From NCBI RefSeq assembly GCF_900100755.1, contig NZ_FNCI01000007.1, forward strand, positions 62,001-126,000: 64,000 nt of DNA, written 5' to 3'. The DNA comes from Onishia taeanensis (GTDB lineage: Bacteria; Pseudomonadota; Gammaproteobacteria; Pseudomonadales; Halomonadaceae). The notes beneath the pieces are model-generated. The model had not been told where the DNA came from. It made no database searches and worked only from the letters and a program-made list of their open reading frames with translations. Below, piece after piece: positions 1-8,142 of the stretch. The position numbers were made by a program, and so were the translations under genes. Each line of letters starts with the position of its first letter. The stretch's first letter is position 1.

Positions 1-1
1 G

Positions 2-1690
2 GCCAAGCCGGCCATCGCCGCGGTCGAGAACGGCGACATCGAGTTCGTGCCCAAGAACTACGAAAACATGTACTTCGCCTGGATGCGCGACCTGCAGGAC
101 TGGTGTATCTCCCGCCAGCTGTGGTGGGGCCACCGCATCCCGGCCTGGTACGACGCCGCGGGCAAGGTCTACGTCGGCCGCACCGAGGCGGAAGTGCGCG
201 ACAAGCACGGCCTCGATGCCGACATCGCGCTCACTCAGGACGAAGACGTGCTGGACACCTGGTTCAGCTCCGGACTGTGGACCTTCGGCACTCTCGGCTG
301 GCCCGAGCAGACGCCAGAACTGGCCACCTTCCACCCGACCAGCGTGCTGGTCACCGGCTTCGACATCATCTTCTTCTGGGTCGCCCGGATGATCATGATG
401 ACGCTGAAGTTCACCGGCGAGGTGCCCTTCAAGCAGGTCTACGTCCACGGTCTGGTACGCGACGCTCAGGGCCAGAAGATGTCCAAGTCCAAGGGCAACG
501 TGCTGGATCCCATCGACCTGATCGACGGCATCAGCCTCGACGACCTGGTCGAGAAGCGCACCGGCAACATGATGCAGCCGCAGAAGGCCAAGGCGATCGC
601 CAAGGCCACCCGAGGCGAGTTCAGCGAGGGCATCGAGCCCCACGGCACCGACGCGCTGCGCTTCACCTTCCTGTCCCAGGCCACCACCGGCCGCGACATC
701 AAGTTCGACATGGGTCGCCTGGACGGCTACCGCAACTTCTGCAACAAGCTGTGGAACGCCTCGCGCTACGTGCTGATGAACGCCGAGGGCCAGGACACGG
801 GGCTCGACCCTCAGGCAGAGATCGAACTGTCGCTGGCCGATCGCTTCATCATCTCGCGCCTGCAGCAGACCGAGGCCCAGGTCACCAAGGCATTGGAAGA
901 GTTCCGCTTCGACCACGCCTCTCAGGCGCTTTATGACTTCGTCTGGAACGAGTACTGCGACTGGTACCTGGAGCTCTCCAAGCCGGTGCTGTGGGACGAA
1001 GCGGCCAGCGATGCCGCCAAGCGCGGCACCCGCCGCACCCTGGTGCGGGTGCTGGAAGCCATCCTGCGCCTGGCGCACCCGATGATGCCCTACATCTCCG
1101 AGGAGATCTGGCAGAGGGTGGCACCGCTGGCGGGCATCGACACCTCCGCCTCGCCCTCGATCATGACCCAGCCCTGGCCCCAGGCCGAGCAGGACAAGAT
1201 CGACGAGCAGGCGACCCGCGATATCGAGTGGCTGAAGGGCGTGATCGTCGCCGTGCGTAATATCCGCGCCGAGATGAACATCGCACCGGGCAAGGCTCTC
1301 GAGGTGCTGCTGACCAAGGGCGAGGCCGGCGACCGGGAGCGCCTGGAGGCCAACCGCCGCTTCCTGGCGAAGCTCGCCAAGCTCGAGAGCGTGACCTGGC
1401 TCGACGATCCGGCTACCGCCCCGCTGTGCGCCACCCAACTGGTCGGCGAGATGGAAGTGCTGGTGCCGATGGCCGACTTGATCGACAAGGACGTGGAGCT
1501 CGCCCGCCTCGCCAAGGAGATCGAGAAGCAGGACAAGCTGATCACCGGCACCGAGAAGAAGCTCGGCAACGAGAGCTTCACCGCCAAGGCGCCTGAGGCG
1601 GTGGTGCAGAAGGAGCGCGACAAGCTGGCCGACTTCAAGGCCGCCCGCACCCTGCTGGCCGAGCAGCGCGACAAGATCGCCGCGCTTTGA
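2..1690 (+). CDS. valS: Valyl-tRNA synthetase, C-terminal 562 residues (5' partial)
   Basis: Class I aminoacyl-tRNA synthetase that charges tRNA-Val in the cytoplasm. The reading frame is open from base 2, so the gene begins before the window. The fragment carries the end of the catalytic core ([16 protein letters not shown]), the KMSKS loop at fragment residues 159-163 (bases 476-490), the helical anticodon-binding domain, and the charged C-terminal coiled-coil arm typical of ValRS (about the last 65 residues, rich in Lys and Glu). About 60 percent of a normal ValRS is present. It ends in TGA and is followed by a hairpin. No frameshift or missing motif is visible. Confidence 0.97.
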   Translation, partial: AKPAIAAVENGDIEFVPKNYENMYFAWMRDLQDWCISRQLWWGHRIPAWYDAAGKVYVGRTEAEVRDKHGLDADIALTQDEDVLDTWFSSGLWTFGTLGWPEQTPELATFHPTSVLVTGFDIIFFWVARMIMMTLKFTGEVPFKQVYVHGLVRDAQGQKMSKSKGNVLDPIDLIDGISLDDLVEKRTGNMMQPQKAKAIAKATRGEFSEGIEPHGTDALRFTFLSQATTGRDIKFDMGRLDGYRNFCNKLWNASRYVLMNAEGQDTGLDPQAEIELSLADRFIISRLQQTEAQVTKALEEFRFDHASQALYDFVWNEYCDWYLELSKPVLWDEAASDAAKRGTRRTLVRVLEAILRLAHPMMPYISEEIWQRVAPLAGIDTSASPSIMTQPWPQAEQDKIDEQATRDIEWLKGVIVAVRNIRAEMNIAPGKALEVLLTKGEAGDRERLEANRRFLAKLAKLESVTWLDDPATAPLCATQLVGEMEVLVPMADLIDKDVELARLAKEIEKQDKLITGTEKKLGNESFTAKAPEAVVQKERDKLADFKAARTLLAEQRDKIAAL

Positions 1691-1749
1691 GCCGCCTGAG
1701 AGGCGCGCCGCCTAGCCTAGCGAAGGCGGCCTCGTCTCATTGTTGATCA

Positions 1750-1785
1750 CTCGGCCCCATCGCCTCGATGGGGCCGAGTCGTTTG
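1750..1785 (+). terminator. Hairpin terminator after valS
   Basis: An 11-bp perfect inverted repeat (bases 1750-1760 and 1768-1778, loop of 7) lies 60 bases after the valS stop and is followed by a short T-rich stretch (TCGTTTG). A factor-independent terminator is likely, although the T-run is weak. Confidence 0.6.
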
Positions 1786-1843
1786 CGTCGCGCCATCAGA
1801 TTCAATGGCAGGTGCTGGCCTTAATCGTCGGCCCGGGGATCTG

Positions 1844-1879
1844 CGAACACTGTTCGTTATCACGGCCTTGGCCTATAAT
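1844..1879 (+). promoter_or_regulatory. Promoter with palindromic operator upstream of lpxT
   Basis: The 361-base stretch between valS and lpxT holds the valS hairpin and then this site. A perfect TATAAT lies at 1874-1879. The hexamer 17 bases upstream (1851-1856, TGTTCG) is a poor -35. The perfect palindrome CGAACACTGTTCG (1844-1856) covers this -35 position, the placement expected of a repressor or activator operator. It resembles the Gram-positive LexA box but with a 3-base rather than 4-base centre. The binding protein is unknown. I see no gene in the rest of the stretch. Confidence 0.45.
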
Positions 1880-2051
1880 CCCGGGCTAATAAGGATTCGT
1901 TTCATAAGCCTCACGCTGTGCCCACCGCCTTCTGAACGCGCACGGGTCCCTGTGTGGGCCACCGGTGCCATGTCTACTGGCTAGCGCCCACGCCCTCAGC
2001 CGCGTCCATCTCGGTTCACTCAGCATCGCCATCACCCTCAAGGGAGTCATC

Positions 2052-2771
2052 GTGTCACCCGACCGCATTAATCTCAAACCTATCCTGGCCTTCAACCTGG
2101 CCGGTCTGCTGCTAGTCGTCAGTTGGGCGATTGGGCCTCTCAGCCCCCTGTGGAGTGCGCTCGACGCGCAGCTGTTCTGGCTGTTCAATGGCTGGATAAC
2201 CCCCGAGAACATGGGGTGGAACCAGGTTCTGGCCCTGGTCAACACCCGCTACTTCGACGTAGTGTCGCTGGGCGTGCTGGGCCTGCTTTTCATCATGGCG
2301 ATACGCTGCGACCCGCGCCCCCAGCGTTTATTCCACTGGGTCGCCATCGGCATTGCCATGCTGGTGACCGCTGGCCTTGTATCGGTGGCGATCAACGAGG
2401 CGGTTACTTACGGCCATCCCAGCCCGACGATTTATTTCGAGCAGGCCACCCACCTGACCGATCTCGTCAGCATCCCGACCAAGGATGAGGCCAACAACAG
2501 TTTTCCGGGCGATCACGGGCTGATGGTGATGATCTTCGCCGCCTTCATGATGCGTTTCGCCAATCGCCGCGTGGCCTTCTGGAGCATCGTCTCGGTGGTA
2601 TTGCTCAGCGCCCCCCGCATACTGGTAGGCGCCCACTGGTTCAGCGACGTTTACGTCGGCGGGCTGAGCATTGCCCTGCTGATACTGCCCTGGGTGCTGT
2701 GCACCCCCGTCATTGTGGGTATGACGCGGCTCGCCGAAAAGGCGATGCGGCCCTTCTGGCGAGGCAATTGA
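2052..2771 (+). CDS. lpxT: Lipid A 1-diphosphate synthase (Kdo2-lipid A phosphotransferase), PAP2 family
   Basis: Inner-membrane PAP2-superfamily enzyme. The E. coli LpxT family transfers a phosphate from undecaprenyl pyrophosphate to the lipid A 1-phosphate on the periplasmic side, raising negative surface charge and recycling the carrier lipid. The protein resembles E. coli LpxT along its whole length: the N-terminal hydrophobic helix, the segment SVPTKD-like then NNSFPGDHGLM (about residues 147-157), and GAHWFSDVYVGG (about 193-205) supplying the conserved His and Asp. I chose the GTG at 2052 because AAGGGAG lies just upstream and the 239-residue product matches the E. coli length (237). 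An upstream in-frame ATG at 1965 lacks a binding site. Five to six membrane helices are expected. Confidence 0.85.
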   Translation: MSPDRINLKPILAFNLAGLLLVVSWAIGPLSPLWSALDAQLFWLFNGWITPENMGWNQVLALVNTRYFDVVSLGVLGLLFIMAIRCDPRPQRLFHWVAIGIAMLVTAGLVSVAINEAVTYGHPSPTIYFEQATHLTDLVSIPTKDEANNSFPGDHGLMVMIFAAFMMRFANRRVAFWSIVSVVLLSAPRILVGAHWFSDVYVGGLSIALLILPWVLCTPVIVGMTRLAEKAMRPFWRGN

Positions 2772-2805
2772 GCGGCCACCCGTAAAGCGCGGCAGCTGAA
2801 AACGA

Positions 2806-2832
2806 CGAGGCCGGCCTTCAAGGCCGGCCTCG
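2806..2832. terminator. Bidirectional terminator between lpxT and the META lipoprotein gene
   Basis: A perfect 13-bp inverted repeat (2806-2818 and 2820-2832) sits between two convergent genes. It is flanked by AAAA on the left and CTTTC on the right, so it can end transcripts from both sides. Confidence 0.75.
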
Positions 2833-2853
2833 CTTTCACGGCAGTACCACGTC

Positions 2854-3306
2854 TCAATTGGCGCGCCTGAAACCGCCCAATACTCGGCTATCGCGGCCAA
2901 ACAGCACCAGCCGGTCGTGGTCGATCAGGTAGCGATAGGCGCCGTTAAGCATCGCCTCGACTCGCTGTGCATCATTACCGTTGGGGCAGGCCATCCGCGT
3001 CGAGGCCAGGTTCTCGACGCTGAAGCGATTGCCACTCTCGAGATTCAGCTCGCCGCTTATGCGGTTGCAGCCGTTGCTGCCCACCAGACGCAGCTGGCCG
3101 CCCTGGCGCACCACTTCGAAATAGGGGGTGTCGGGGTGCGTCCAGCGCTCACTGGTTCCCAACAGCAGCAGGTTCCAGCGCGGGCCCACCACGGGCGAGG
3201 CAGCGGTCGTGGTCGCACTGCTTTGATCGTACGTCGGTGTTGGAGCGCTGCTGCAGCCCGCCAGCAGGCCTGCCAGCACGACTCCCATCAACCATCCCTT
3301 ATGCAT
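2854..3306 (-). CDS. META-domain lipoprotein (HslJ-like)
   Basis: A 150-residue predicted lipoprotein. Residues 1-18 form a short signal ending in the lipobox LLAGC, so Cys18 would be lipidated and the protein anchored to the inner face of the outer membrane. The rest matches the META (DUF306) fold: a W-x-L-L strand near residue 45, then the SNGCNRISG motif and a later MACPNG segment, as in HslJ. Family members are linked to heat shock and novobiocin resistance in E. coli, but their biochemistry is unknown. The start has AAGGAA five bases upstream. The gene stands alone, divergent from doxX and convergent with lpxT. Confidence 0.8.
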   Translation of the reverse strand: MHKGWLMGVVLAGLLAGCSSAPTPTYDQSSATTTAASPVVGPRWNLLLLGTSERWTHPDTPYFEVVRQGGQLRLVGSNGCNRISGELNLESGNRFSVENLASTRMACPNGNDAQRVEAMLNGAYRYLIDHDRLVLFGRDSRVLGGFRRAN

Positions 3307-3493
3307 CTTGATTCCTTTTGGTCATTCGCCACGTCGTTGAGTAAGGTGTCTTTCATTAGGTTCGCGGTCGCGTCACAGGGACTCTTGTATACTGGCCACT
3401 GCTGCCTCGCAAGGTGCTATCTGAACGCGTCGAACGCGCAATGCCAAGGCACCACTCGCAAGGAACGACCGACGCACCACAAGGAGAGACATC

Positions 3494-3898
3494 ATGCTGC
3501 AAGCCCTGCATAACGACGCCTTCGGCAAGCTGATCCTGCGCATCGCCGTTGGCGGCCTGATACTGCTGCACGGCTTCGCCAAGCTGACCCACCCGGAAAC
3601 CATGAGCTGGATCAGCGGCCTGCTCGATGGCTACGGGCTACCGCGTTTCCTCGCCTATGGCGTGCTGATCGGGGAAATCGTCGCCCCGGTCATGGCCATC
3701 GTCGGCTGGCAGACCCGCTTGGCCGGCCTGTTGATGACCGGCAACATGCTGGTGGCTTTCGTGCTGGTACATACCGGCGAGCTGTTCGAGCTCGGCGGCA
3801 GCGGTGGCTGGGCGCTGGAGCTTCAGGGCATGTTCCTTGCCGGCAGCCTGGCGCTGGTCTTCCTGGGCAGCGGGCGCATGGCCATGCGCCCGGACTGA
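3494..3898 (+). CDS. DoxX family membrane protein
   Basis: A 134-residue protein with four hydrophobic helices, typical of the DoxX/YphA family of small inner-membrane proteins. Visible family features are the ILRIAVGGLILLHGFAKL opening (about residues 14-31) and the central EIVAPVMAIVGWQTRLAG segment. Members have been linked to redox and thiol stress, but no reaction is established. AAGGAGAG precedes the ATG by about six bases. The 187-base gap to the divergent lipoprotein gene contains a TATACT at 3388-3393 that could be its -10. It appears monocistronic. Confidence 0.85.
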   Translation: MLQALHNDAFGKLILRIAVGGLILLHGFAKLTHPETMSWISGLLDGYGLPRFLAYGVLIGEIVAPVMAIVGWQTRLAGLLMTGNMLVAFVLVHTGELFELGGSGGWALELQGMFLAGSLALVFLGSGRMAMRPD

Positions 3899-3920
3899 GG
3901 ACCGCAAGACAGGCGTACGC

Positions 3921-4361
3921 TTACCAGCTGCCGGTGTTCTCCATCGACGCCCAGGGCTCCTTGGGCGGCTGCGCATCGCCGGCCTGCAGCAGCTCGACAG
4001 AGATGCCGTCGGGGCTCTTCACGAACGCCATATGGCCGTCGCGGGGCGGACGATTGATGGTCACCCCGTTGGCCTGCAGGTGCTCGCACAGGGCATAGAT
4101 GTCGTCGACGCGGTAGGCCAGATGGCCGAAGTTGCGACCGCCAGTGTACTCTTCCGGGTCCCAGTTATGGGTCAGCTCGACCATCGGCGCACGATCCTCC
4201 CGAGCTCGCGCCTCGTCGCCCGGCGCGGCAAGGAATACCAGCGTGAAGCGGCCCTTCTCACTGTCCTTGCGGCTGATCTCGGTGAGGCCGAGCAGGTCGC
4301 AGTAGAAATGCAGCGAAGCATCAAGGTCGCTGACCCGGACCATGGTGTGAAGATATTGCAT
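3921..4361 (-). CDS. gloA: Lactoylglutathione lyase (glyoxalase I)
   Basis: Converts the hemithioacetal of methylglyoxal and glutathione to S-lactoylglutathione, the first step of cytosolic methylglyoxal detoxification. The 146-residue product keeps all four metal ligands: His5 in QYLHTMVRV, Glu in PMVELTHNW, His in NFGHLAY and Glu in GISVELLQ. It has the short form seen in E. coli GloA (135 residues), which usually prefers Ni2+. The start at MQYLH is preferred over a longer reading frame because AGGAG lies nine bases upstream and family members begin here. It is convergent with doxX, 22 bases apart. Confidence 0.95.
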   Translation of the reverse strand: MQYLHTMVRVSDLDASLHFYCDLLGLTEISRKDSEKGRFTLVFLAAPGDEARAREDRAPMVELTHNWDPEEYTGGRNFGHLAYRVDDIYALCEHLQANGVTINRPPRDGHMAFVKSPDGISVELLQAGDAQPPKEPWASMENTGSW

Positions 4362-4577
4362 CGGTACCTCTCCTGATAATGCGTGAACGGATGAATCAAC
4401 GAGTGAATCAACCCGTGCGTTAAGGAATGCCACGCGCCTTGCCATGATGCGTGGAACGAACCCTGATCGCGAGGATCATTAAGATGCGTATCATAAGACG
4501 GCGGCGCCCATGAGGCGACGGCAGGCTCATGACGGCGAGCCGCAGGACCACGAGTTGACGAACGAAGAGGAGCTCCC

Positions 4578-5111
4578 TTGGCCCACTATTGCGACCTGGC
4601 CCCCGGGCATCCGTTCCACGGCCCCTATCATGACCACGACTACGGCTTTCCGGTCGAAGACGAGGCGACCCTGTTCGAACGGCTGGTGCTCGAGATCAAC
4701 CAGGCCGGGCTGTCATGGCTGACCGTGCTCAAGAAGCGCGAGGCCTTCTTTGATGCCTTCCGGGGCTTCGATGTCGACCTGGTTGCCGCGTTCGATGACG
4801 ACGACAGAGCGCGACTCTTGAGCGATGCCCGGATTATCCGCAATCGCCTGAAGGTCGAGGCCGCCATCCACAACGCCCAGGTGATCCAGCGGCTCAGGCA
4901 GGAGCACTCAAGCTTCCGTGGCTGGCTCGAGGCGCACCATCCCCTGCCCCACGGCGACTGGGTGAAGCTCTTCAAGCGCACCTTCCGCTTCACCGGCCCA
5001 GAGATCGTCAATGAGTTTCTGATGAGCACCGGCTACCTGCCCGGCGCCCACCGGGACGACTGCCCGGTACAGGCCCGCGTTCTGGCGGCGGCCCCGCCCT
5101 GGGCGCGCTGA
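4578..5111 (+). CDS. tag: DNA-3-methyladenine glycosylase I
   Basis: HhH-superfamily glycosylase that removes 3-methyladenine from alkylated DNA as the first step of base excision repair. The 177-residue sequence has the family N-terminus with Cys near residue 5, the YHDHDYG segment, the NQAGLSWLTVLKKREAF block containing the substrate-pocket Glu/Trp region, and C-terminal His and Cys in PGAHRDDCPV, which with the N-terminal Cys and His form the zinc snap. Start is a TTG with AGAGGAG upstream; no ATG occurs in a suitable place. It is divergent from gloA. Confidence 0.93.
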   Translation: MAHYCDLAPGHPFHGPYHDHDYGFPVEDEATLFERLVLEINQAGLSWLTVLKKREAFFDAFRGFDVDLVAAFDDDDRARLLSDARIIRNRLKVEAAIHNAQVIQRLRQEHSSFRGWLEAHHPLPHGDWVKLFKRTFRFTGPEIVNEFLMSTGYLPGAHRDDCPVQARVLAAAPPWAR

Positions 5112-5152
5112 GCGCTCTTTCCTCAACACCGAACGCACAGCCCCCTAACAGC

Positions 5153-5161
5153 TTATCCACA
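5153..5161 (+). promoter_or_regulatory. Perfect DnaA box (TTATCCACA)
   Basis: An exact match to the strong DnaA box lies 32 bases before the membrane hydrolase start. It is isolated; no second box or AT-rich unwinding element is nearby, so an origin is not suggested. It may be chance or a minor regulatory site. Confidence 0.3.
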
Positions 5162-5192
5162 GGCTCTCATGAGCCCTCGCGAGGTGTCTCGA

Positions 5193-6293
5193 ATGGACTC
5201 CATGACTCAGGTACTGCTCGGCGGCGCGGTCGGCGGGGCGGTGCTGGGGCGCCGACTCGGCCGCAAAGCCGTTATCGGTGGTGCGATGCTCGGCACCCTG
5301 CCCGACCTCGATGTGATGATCGACTTCGGCGATGCCGTCGCCAACTACACCTATCATCGCGGCTTCAGCCATTCACTCTGGGTGCTGGCGGGGCTCTCCA
5401 CACTGCTGACAGCCATCACCGTGCTGCTGACGCGCTGGTATGGCCGCCGCCACCCTGCACGCCATGCCCCCAGGGGCGGCATCGCCTCGGTCACACCCGG
5501 CCACTGGTGGCTGTATTTCACCTTCTGCCTGCTGACGCACCCATTGCTGGATGCCTTCACCACCTACGGCACTCAGCTCTGGTGGCCGCTTGCCACACCG
5601 CCGGTCAGTTGGGCCTCGGTCTTCATCATCGACCCCCTGTACTCACTGCCGCTACTGGCCGCAGCGCTGATTGGCCTGATCAGCGGCCGGGTGGTCTGGG
5701 CGAGCCGGATTGGCCTGGCGCTGTCCTGCGCCTACCTGGCCTTCGGTCTCGGCGCCAAGGCGATGGTCGATGACCGGCTGACGCCGGTACTGGCCGAACG
5801 CGGCCTGGAATCCGCCCCGCGGCTGATTCAGCCCACGCCTTTCAACACCTTGCTGTGGCGAGCCACTATCATCGACGGTGATGTCTATCACGAGACGCTG
5901 ATCAGCCTGCTCGACGACGCGCCGCCCGGCCTCGAGACCTTCAAGCGCGGCGAGGCGCTCGAAGAAGCGGCCCAGGCGACCGCCGACGGAGCACGACTGA
6001 CCTGGTTCGCGGGCCCCTTTCTGCGCTATACCAGCCGCGAGCTGGATGGCGAGACCCTGCTGGTCGCCACCGATCTGCGCCTCGGCTTCCCCGGCTATCA
6101 CCCTTTCAGCTTCACCCTGGCCAAGCGGGCGGGCAGCGACTGGCTGCCAGTGGCCAGCCAGCAGCTCGATGCCGGCAATCGCGGCACCCGGGAGGCGCTG
6201 GGTCAGTTGGCGCGCCGCGCCCTCAACCAGGCGCCACTCTGCCTTGGGGACTTCGTGTCGCCGCGCCTCGCCGTCGAGGCGCAAAGCTGTTGA
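5193..6293 (+). CDS. YdjM-type membrane-bound metal-dependent hydrolase (DUF457)
   Basis: A 366-residue protein of the YdjM/YfhO-like metal-dependent hydrolase family, whose members are inner-membrane proteins with conserved His and Asp residues. Visible are LGTLPDLDVMIDFG (about residues 31-44), the YHRGFSHSLW motif (about 52-61) and LTHPLLDAFTTYGTQLWWP (about 112-130), all family signatures. Four or five membrane helices occupy the first half; the second half is a soluble domain. The substrate is unknown. I chose ATG 5193 because GAGGTG lies about seven bases upstream, whereas ATG 5169 has no binding site. Confidence 0.85.
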   Translation: MDSMTQVLLGGAVGGAVLGRRLGRKAVIGGAMLGTLPDLDVMIDFGDAVANYTYHRGFSHSLWVLAGLSTLLTAITVLLTRWYGRRHPARHAPRGGIASVTPGHWWLYFTFCLLTHPLLDAFTTYGTQLWWPLATPPVSWASVFIIDPLYSLPLLAAALIGLISGRVVWASRIGLALSCAYLAFGLGAKAMVDDRLTPVLAERGLESAPRLIQPTPFNTLLWRATIIDGDVYHETLISLLDDAPPGLETFKRGEALEEAAQATADGARLTWFAGPFLRYTSRELDGETLLVATDLRLGFPGYHPFSFTLAKRAGSDWLPVASQQLDAGNRGTREALGQLARRALNQAPLCLGDFVSPRLAVEAQSC

Positions 6294-6320
6294 GAAAGCA
6301 CCTTGAGCCCCCTAACGAAA

Positions 6321-6357
6321 CAGCGCGGCCCCGGTAACCGGGGCCGCGCTGTGTTTA
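6321..6357. terminator. Bidirectional terminator between ydjM-like gene and azoR
   Basis: A perfect 15-bp inverted repeat (6321-6335 and 6337-6351) with a T-rich tail TGTTTAT lies between convergent genes. It should be very stable. Confidence 0.8.
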
Positions 6358-6421
6358 TCGGGGTATTGCCCATCTATCGCTCAGGCGTCACGGCAGCGCC
6401 ATGCGCGGCTGAACTGCGCCG

Positions 6422-7039
6422 TTACAGGCGCTCGAGGTAGCCGTCGATGGCCTTGCGCGCCTCTTCCATGGTTTCGGCCGCCTGCTTGTCGCCCATCGCC
6501 AGCCCTTCGGCGAACACCATGTCGACGTCAGTGATGCCCATCAGACCCAGCATCGACTTGAGGTGCGGCGTCTGCGAGTCCATTTCGGTGCCGGCATACT
6601 GACCGCCACGGGTGGTCAGCACCAGGGCACGCTTGCCCTCTACCAGCCCCTGCGGGCCGTTTTCGGTATAGCGGAAGGTCTGGCCGGCACGCAGGATGCG
6701 GTCGAACCACGCCTTGAGCTGGCTGGGGATGCCCAGGTTATAGAGCGGTGCCGCCAGGACCAGCACATCGTGGTCGCGCAATTCCTGAATCAGCGAGTCG
6801 GAGCGCTTGGCGAGGGCCACCTGCTGCTCATTGCGCTCGGCGGGATCCACGCCCCAGCTGGACAGCTCCTCGATGCCGAGGTGCGGAAGCTCGTGATCGA
6901 TCAGGTCACGCTCCGTCACGGTGACGTCACCGCGGCCCTCGAGGCCCTTCAAGAGATGGCCGGTCAGCGCGCGGGATTGGCTGTTCTCGCCGAGAATGGA
7001 AGACGAAACGACAAGTACCTTAGTGGACGAAGCAGTCAT
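6422..7039 (-). CDS. azoR: FMN-dependent NADH:quinone oxidoreductase / azoreductase
   Basis: Flavodoxin-fold enzyme of 205 residues that reduces quinones and azo dyes with NADH. The N-terminal phosphate-binding loop (SSSILGENSQSRAL, about residues 14-27) holds FMN phosphate. The APLYNLGIPSQLKAWFDRI block (about 94-112) and the TTRGG segment (about 140) are diagnostic of AzoR. The start was placed at MTASST because AAGGAG lies six bases upstream; the preceding in-frame ATG is too close to it. The gene is monocistronic. Confidence 0.95.
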   Translation of the reverse strand: MTASSTKVLVVSSSILGENSQSRALTGHLLKGLEGRGDVTVTERDLIDHELPHLGIEELSSWGVDPAERNEQQVALAKRSDSLIQELRDHDVLVLAAPLYNLGIPSQLKAWFDRILRAGQTFRYTENGPQGLVEGKRALVLTTRGGQYAGTEMDSQTPHLKSMLGLMGITDVDMVFAEGLAMGDKQAAETMEEARKAIDGYLERL

Positions 7040-7177
7040 GAACATCTCCTTTGAAAGCGGGGTATCAAGCAATGACGTCCATTTTAGGTGCATGCCGTGA
7101 CATGAAAAGCGCAAAAATCCGCGCCTTCCATGCGACAAAATAGAAAGAAATACCGACAGACTGAGACTAAGGTGGTA

Positions 7178-8008
7178 TCAGGGCGCGATCCCCTGACCAC
7201 AACCCCGATAGGTCTTGCCATCGACATCGAGGGTCACCCGCACCGGAAAAGGCTCGCCGCTCATGCTGTCGAAGCAGGCGCGAGCCTCGAGCTCCAGGCT
7301 AAAGGGCGTATCGGCACGACCGCTGGCCAAGGTCACCCGGCCCCGCTCGTTGTCCAGTGAGGTCACCCGGTAGGGTGACTCGATCTCGCGTTCGCCGTTA
7401 TCGAGCATCAACGATAGGTGCGGCGCATCGTGATCCAGACGCACCGTCCAACCAGGCTCGTTGCCACGACCATGGAACATCACCCCGGGGCGCTGGGCCC
7501 GGGTCAATGCCGTCCGGGTCTGGTCCCGCTGGCATTCGAGCCGGCCGCGATCGCTCTCGACCATCGCCTCGCCGCCCTTCTCCCAAAAGCTCAGGTCGTC
7601 CTTTACGTAGCGGCTACCGGACGCGACCACGGCTGGCGTCAGCCGATAGGCATCGTAGGCCGACCACAGCCGCAGCTCGCCCTCTGGAAACGCCGTGACC
7701 AGATCCTGAGCGGGCGTGCAGCGCCAGGCTTCGAAGCGCTCCGCGTTGCCGGCGAAGAAGGCCGATGGCATCAGCGGCGCCTTGGTCGCATCACTCGGCG
7801 CGGTCGCCTCGTCCTTTTGAGTTGCCGAAGAGGCACTGACATCGCTGACCACGGGGGCCGCACTGTCGGACTGGGGAGCCCCGGCACAGCCCGCCAGCAA
7901 AACGCTCAGGCCGAGGGCGGTCATCCGCAGGGATGAGGATACGCCAATGGATGAAGGATGGGCGGAAACGGCGGCGCCGCAAGGCGCCGTGCGGGACAAC
8001 AGGGGCAT
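7178..8008 (-). CDS. Lipoprotein with MliC-like and COG3650-like domains
   Basis: A 276-residue predicted lipoprotein. The N-terminus is a long signal with lipobox LLAGC near residue 42, then a Ser/Ala/Asp-rich linker. The middle (about residues 95-160, starting at the FEAWRCTP segment and including VVASGSRYVKDD, FWEKGGEAM and LECQ) matches the MliC fold, a periplasmic inhibitor of c-type lysozyme. The C-terminal third (FHGRGNEPGWTVRL onward) matches COG3650 proteins, which often carry this region after a META or MliC domain. Lysozyme inhibition is inferred from the family only. AAGGAGG lies five bases before the ATG. The gene is downstream of metE on the same strand but separated by a hairpin. 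Confidence 0.75.
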   Translation of the reverse strand: MPLLSRTAPCGAAVSAHPSSIGVSSSLRMTALGLSVLLAGCAGAPQSDSAAPVVSDVSASSATQKDEATAPSDATKAPLMPSAFFAGNAERFEAWRCTPAQDLVTAFPEGELRLWSAYDAYRLTPAVVASGSRYVKDDLSFWEKGGEAMVESDRGRLECQRDQTRTALTRAQRPGVMFHGRGNEPGWTVRLDHDAPHLSLMLDNGEREIESPYRVTSLDNERGRVTLASGRADTPFSLELEARACFDSMSGEPFPVRVTLDVDGKTYRGCGQGIAP

Positions 8009-8082
8009 GCAACCTCCTTGTCGGTGGAAGAATCCTGGCCGATGAAGAATCCTGGTCGGCGAAAATGCCGGATAGGCCCAAG

Positions 8083-8120
8083 CATAACAGGGGCCGACGC
8101 CCTTGGCGCCGACCCCTGAA
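8083..8120 (-). terminator. Probable metE terminator hairpin
   Basis: Just beyond the metE stop, the minus strand can form an interrupted stem (AGGGGTCGGCG paired with CGTCGGCCCCT). There is no strong T-run, so termination may be partial. Confidence 0.4.
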
Positions 8121-8142
8121 GGGTTTTCCCTAGTATCGCGCC

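Noticed and set aside
5153-5161. Replication origin signal at the perfect DnaA box
   Set aside because: A single box without clustered boxes, AT-rich DNA or dnaA/dnaN/gyrB neighbours is not enough.
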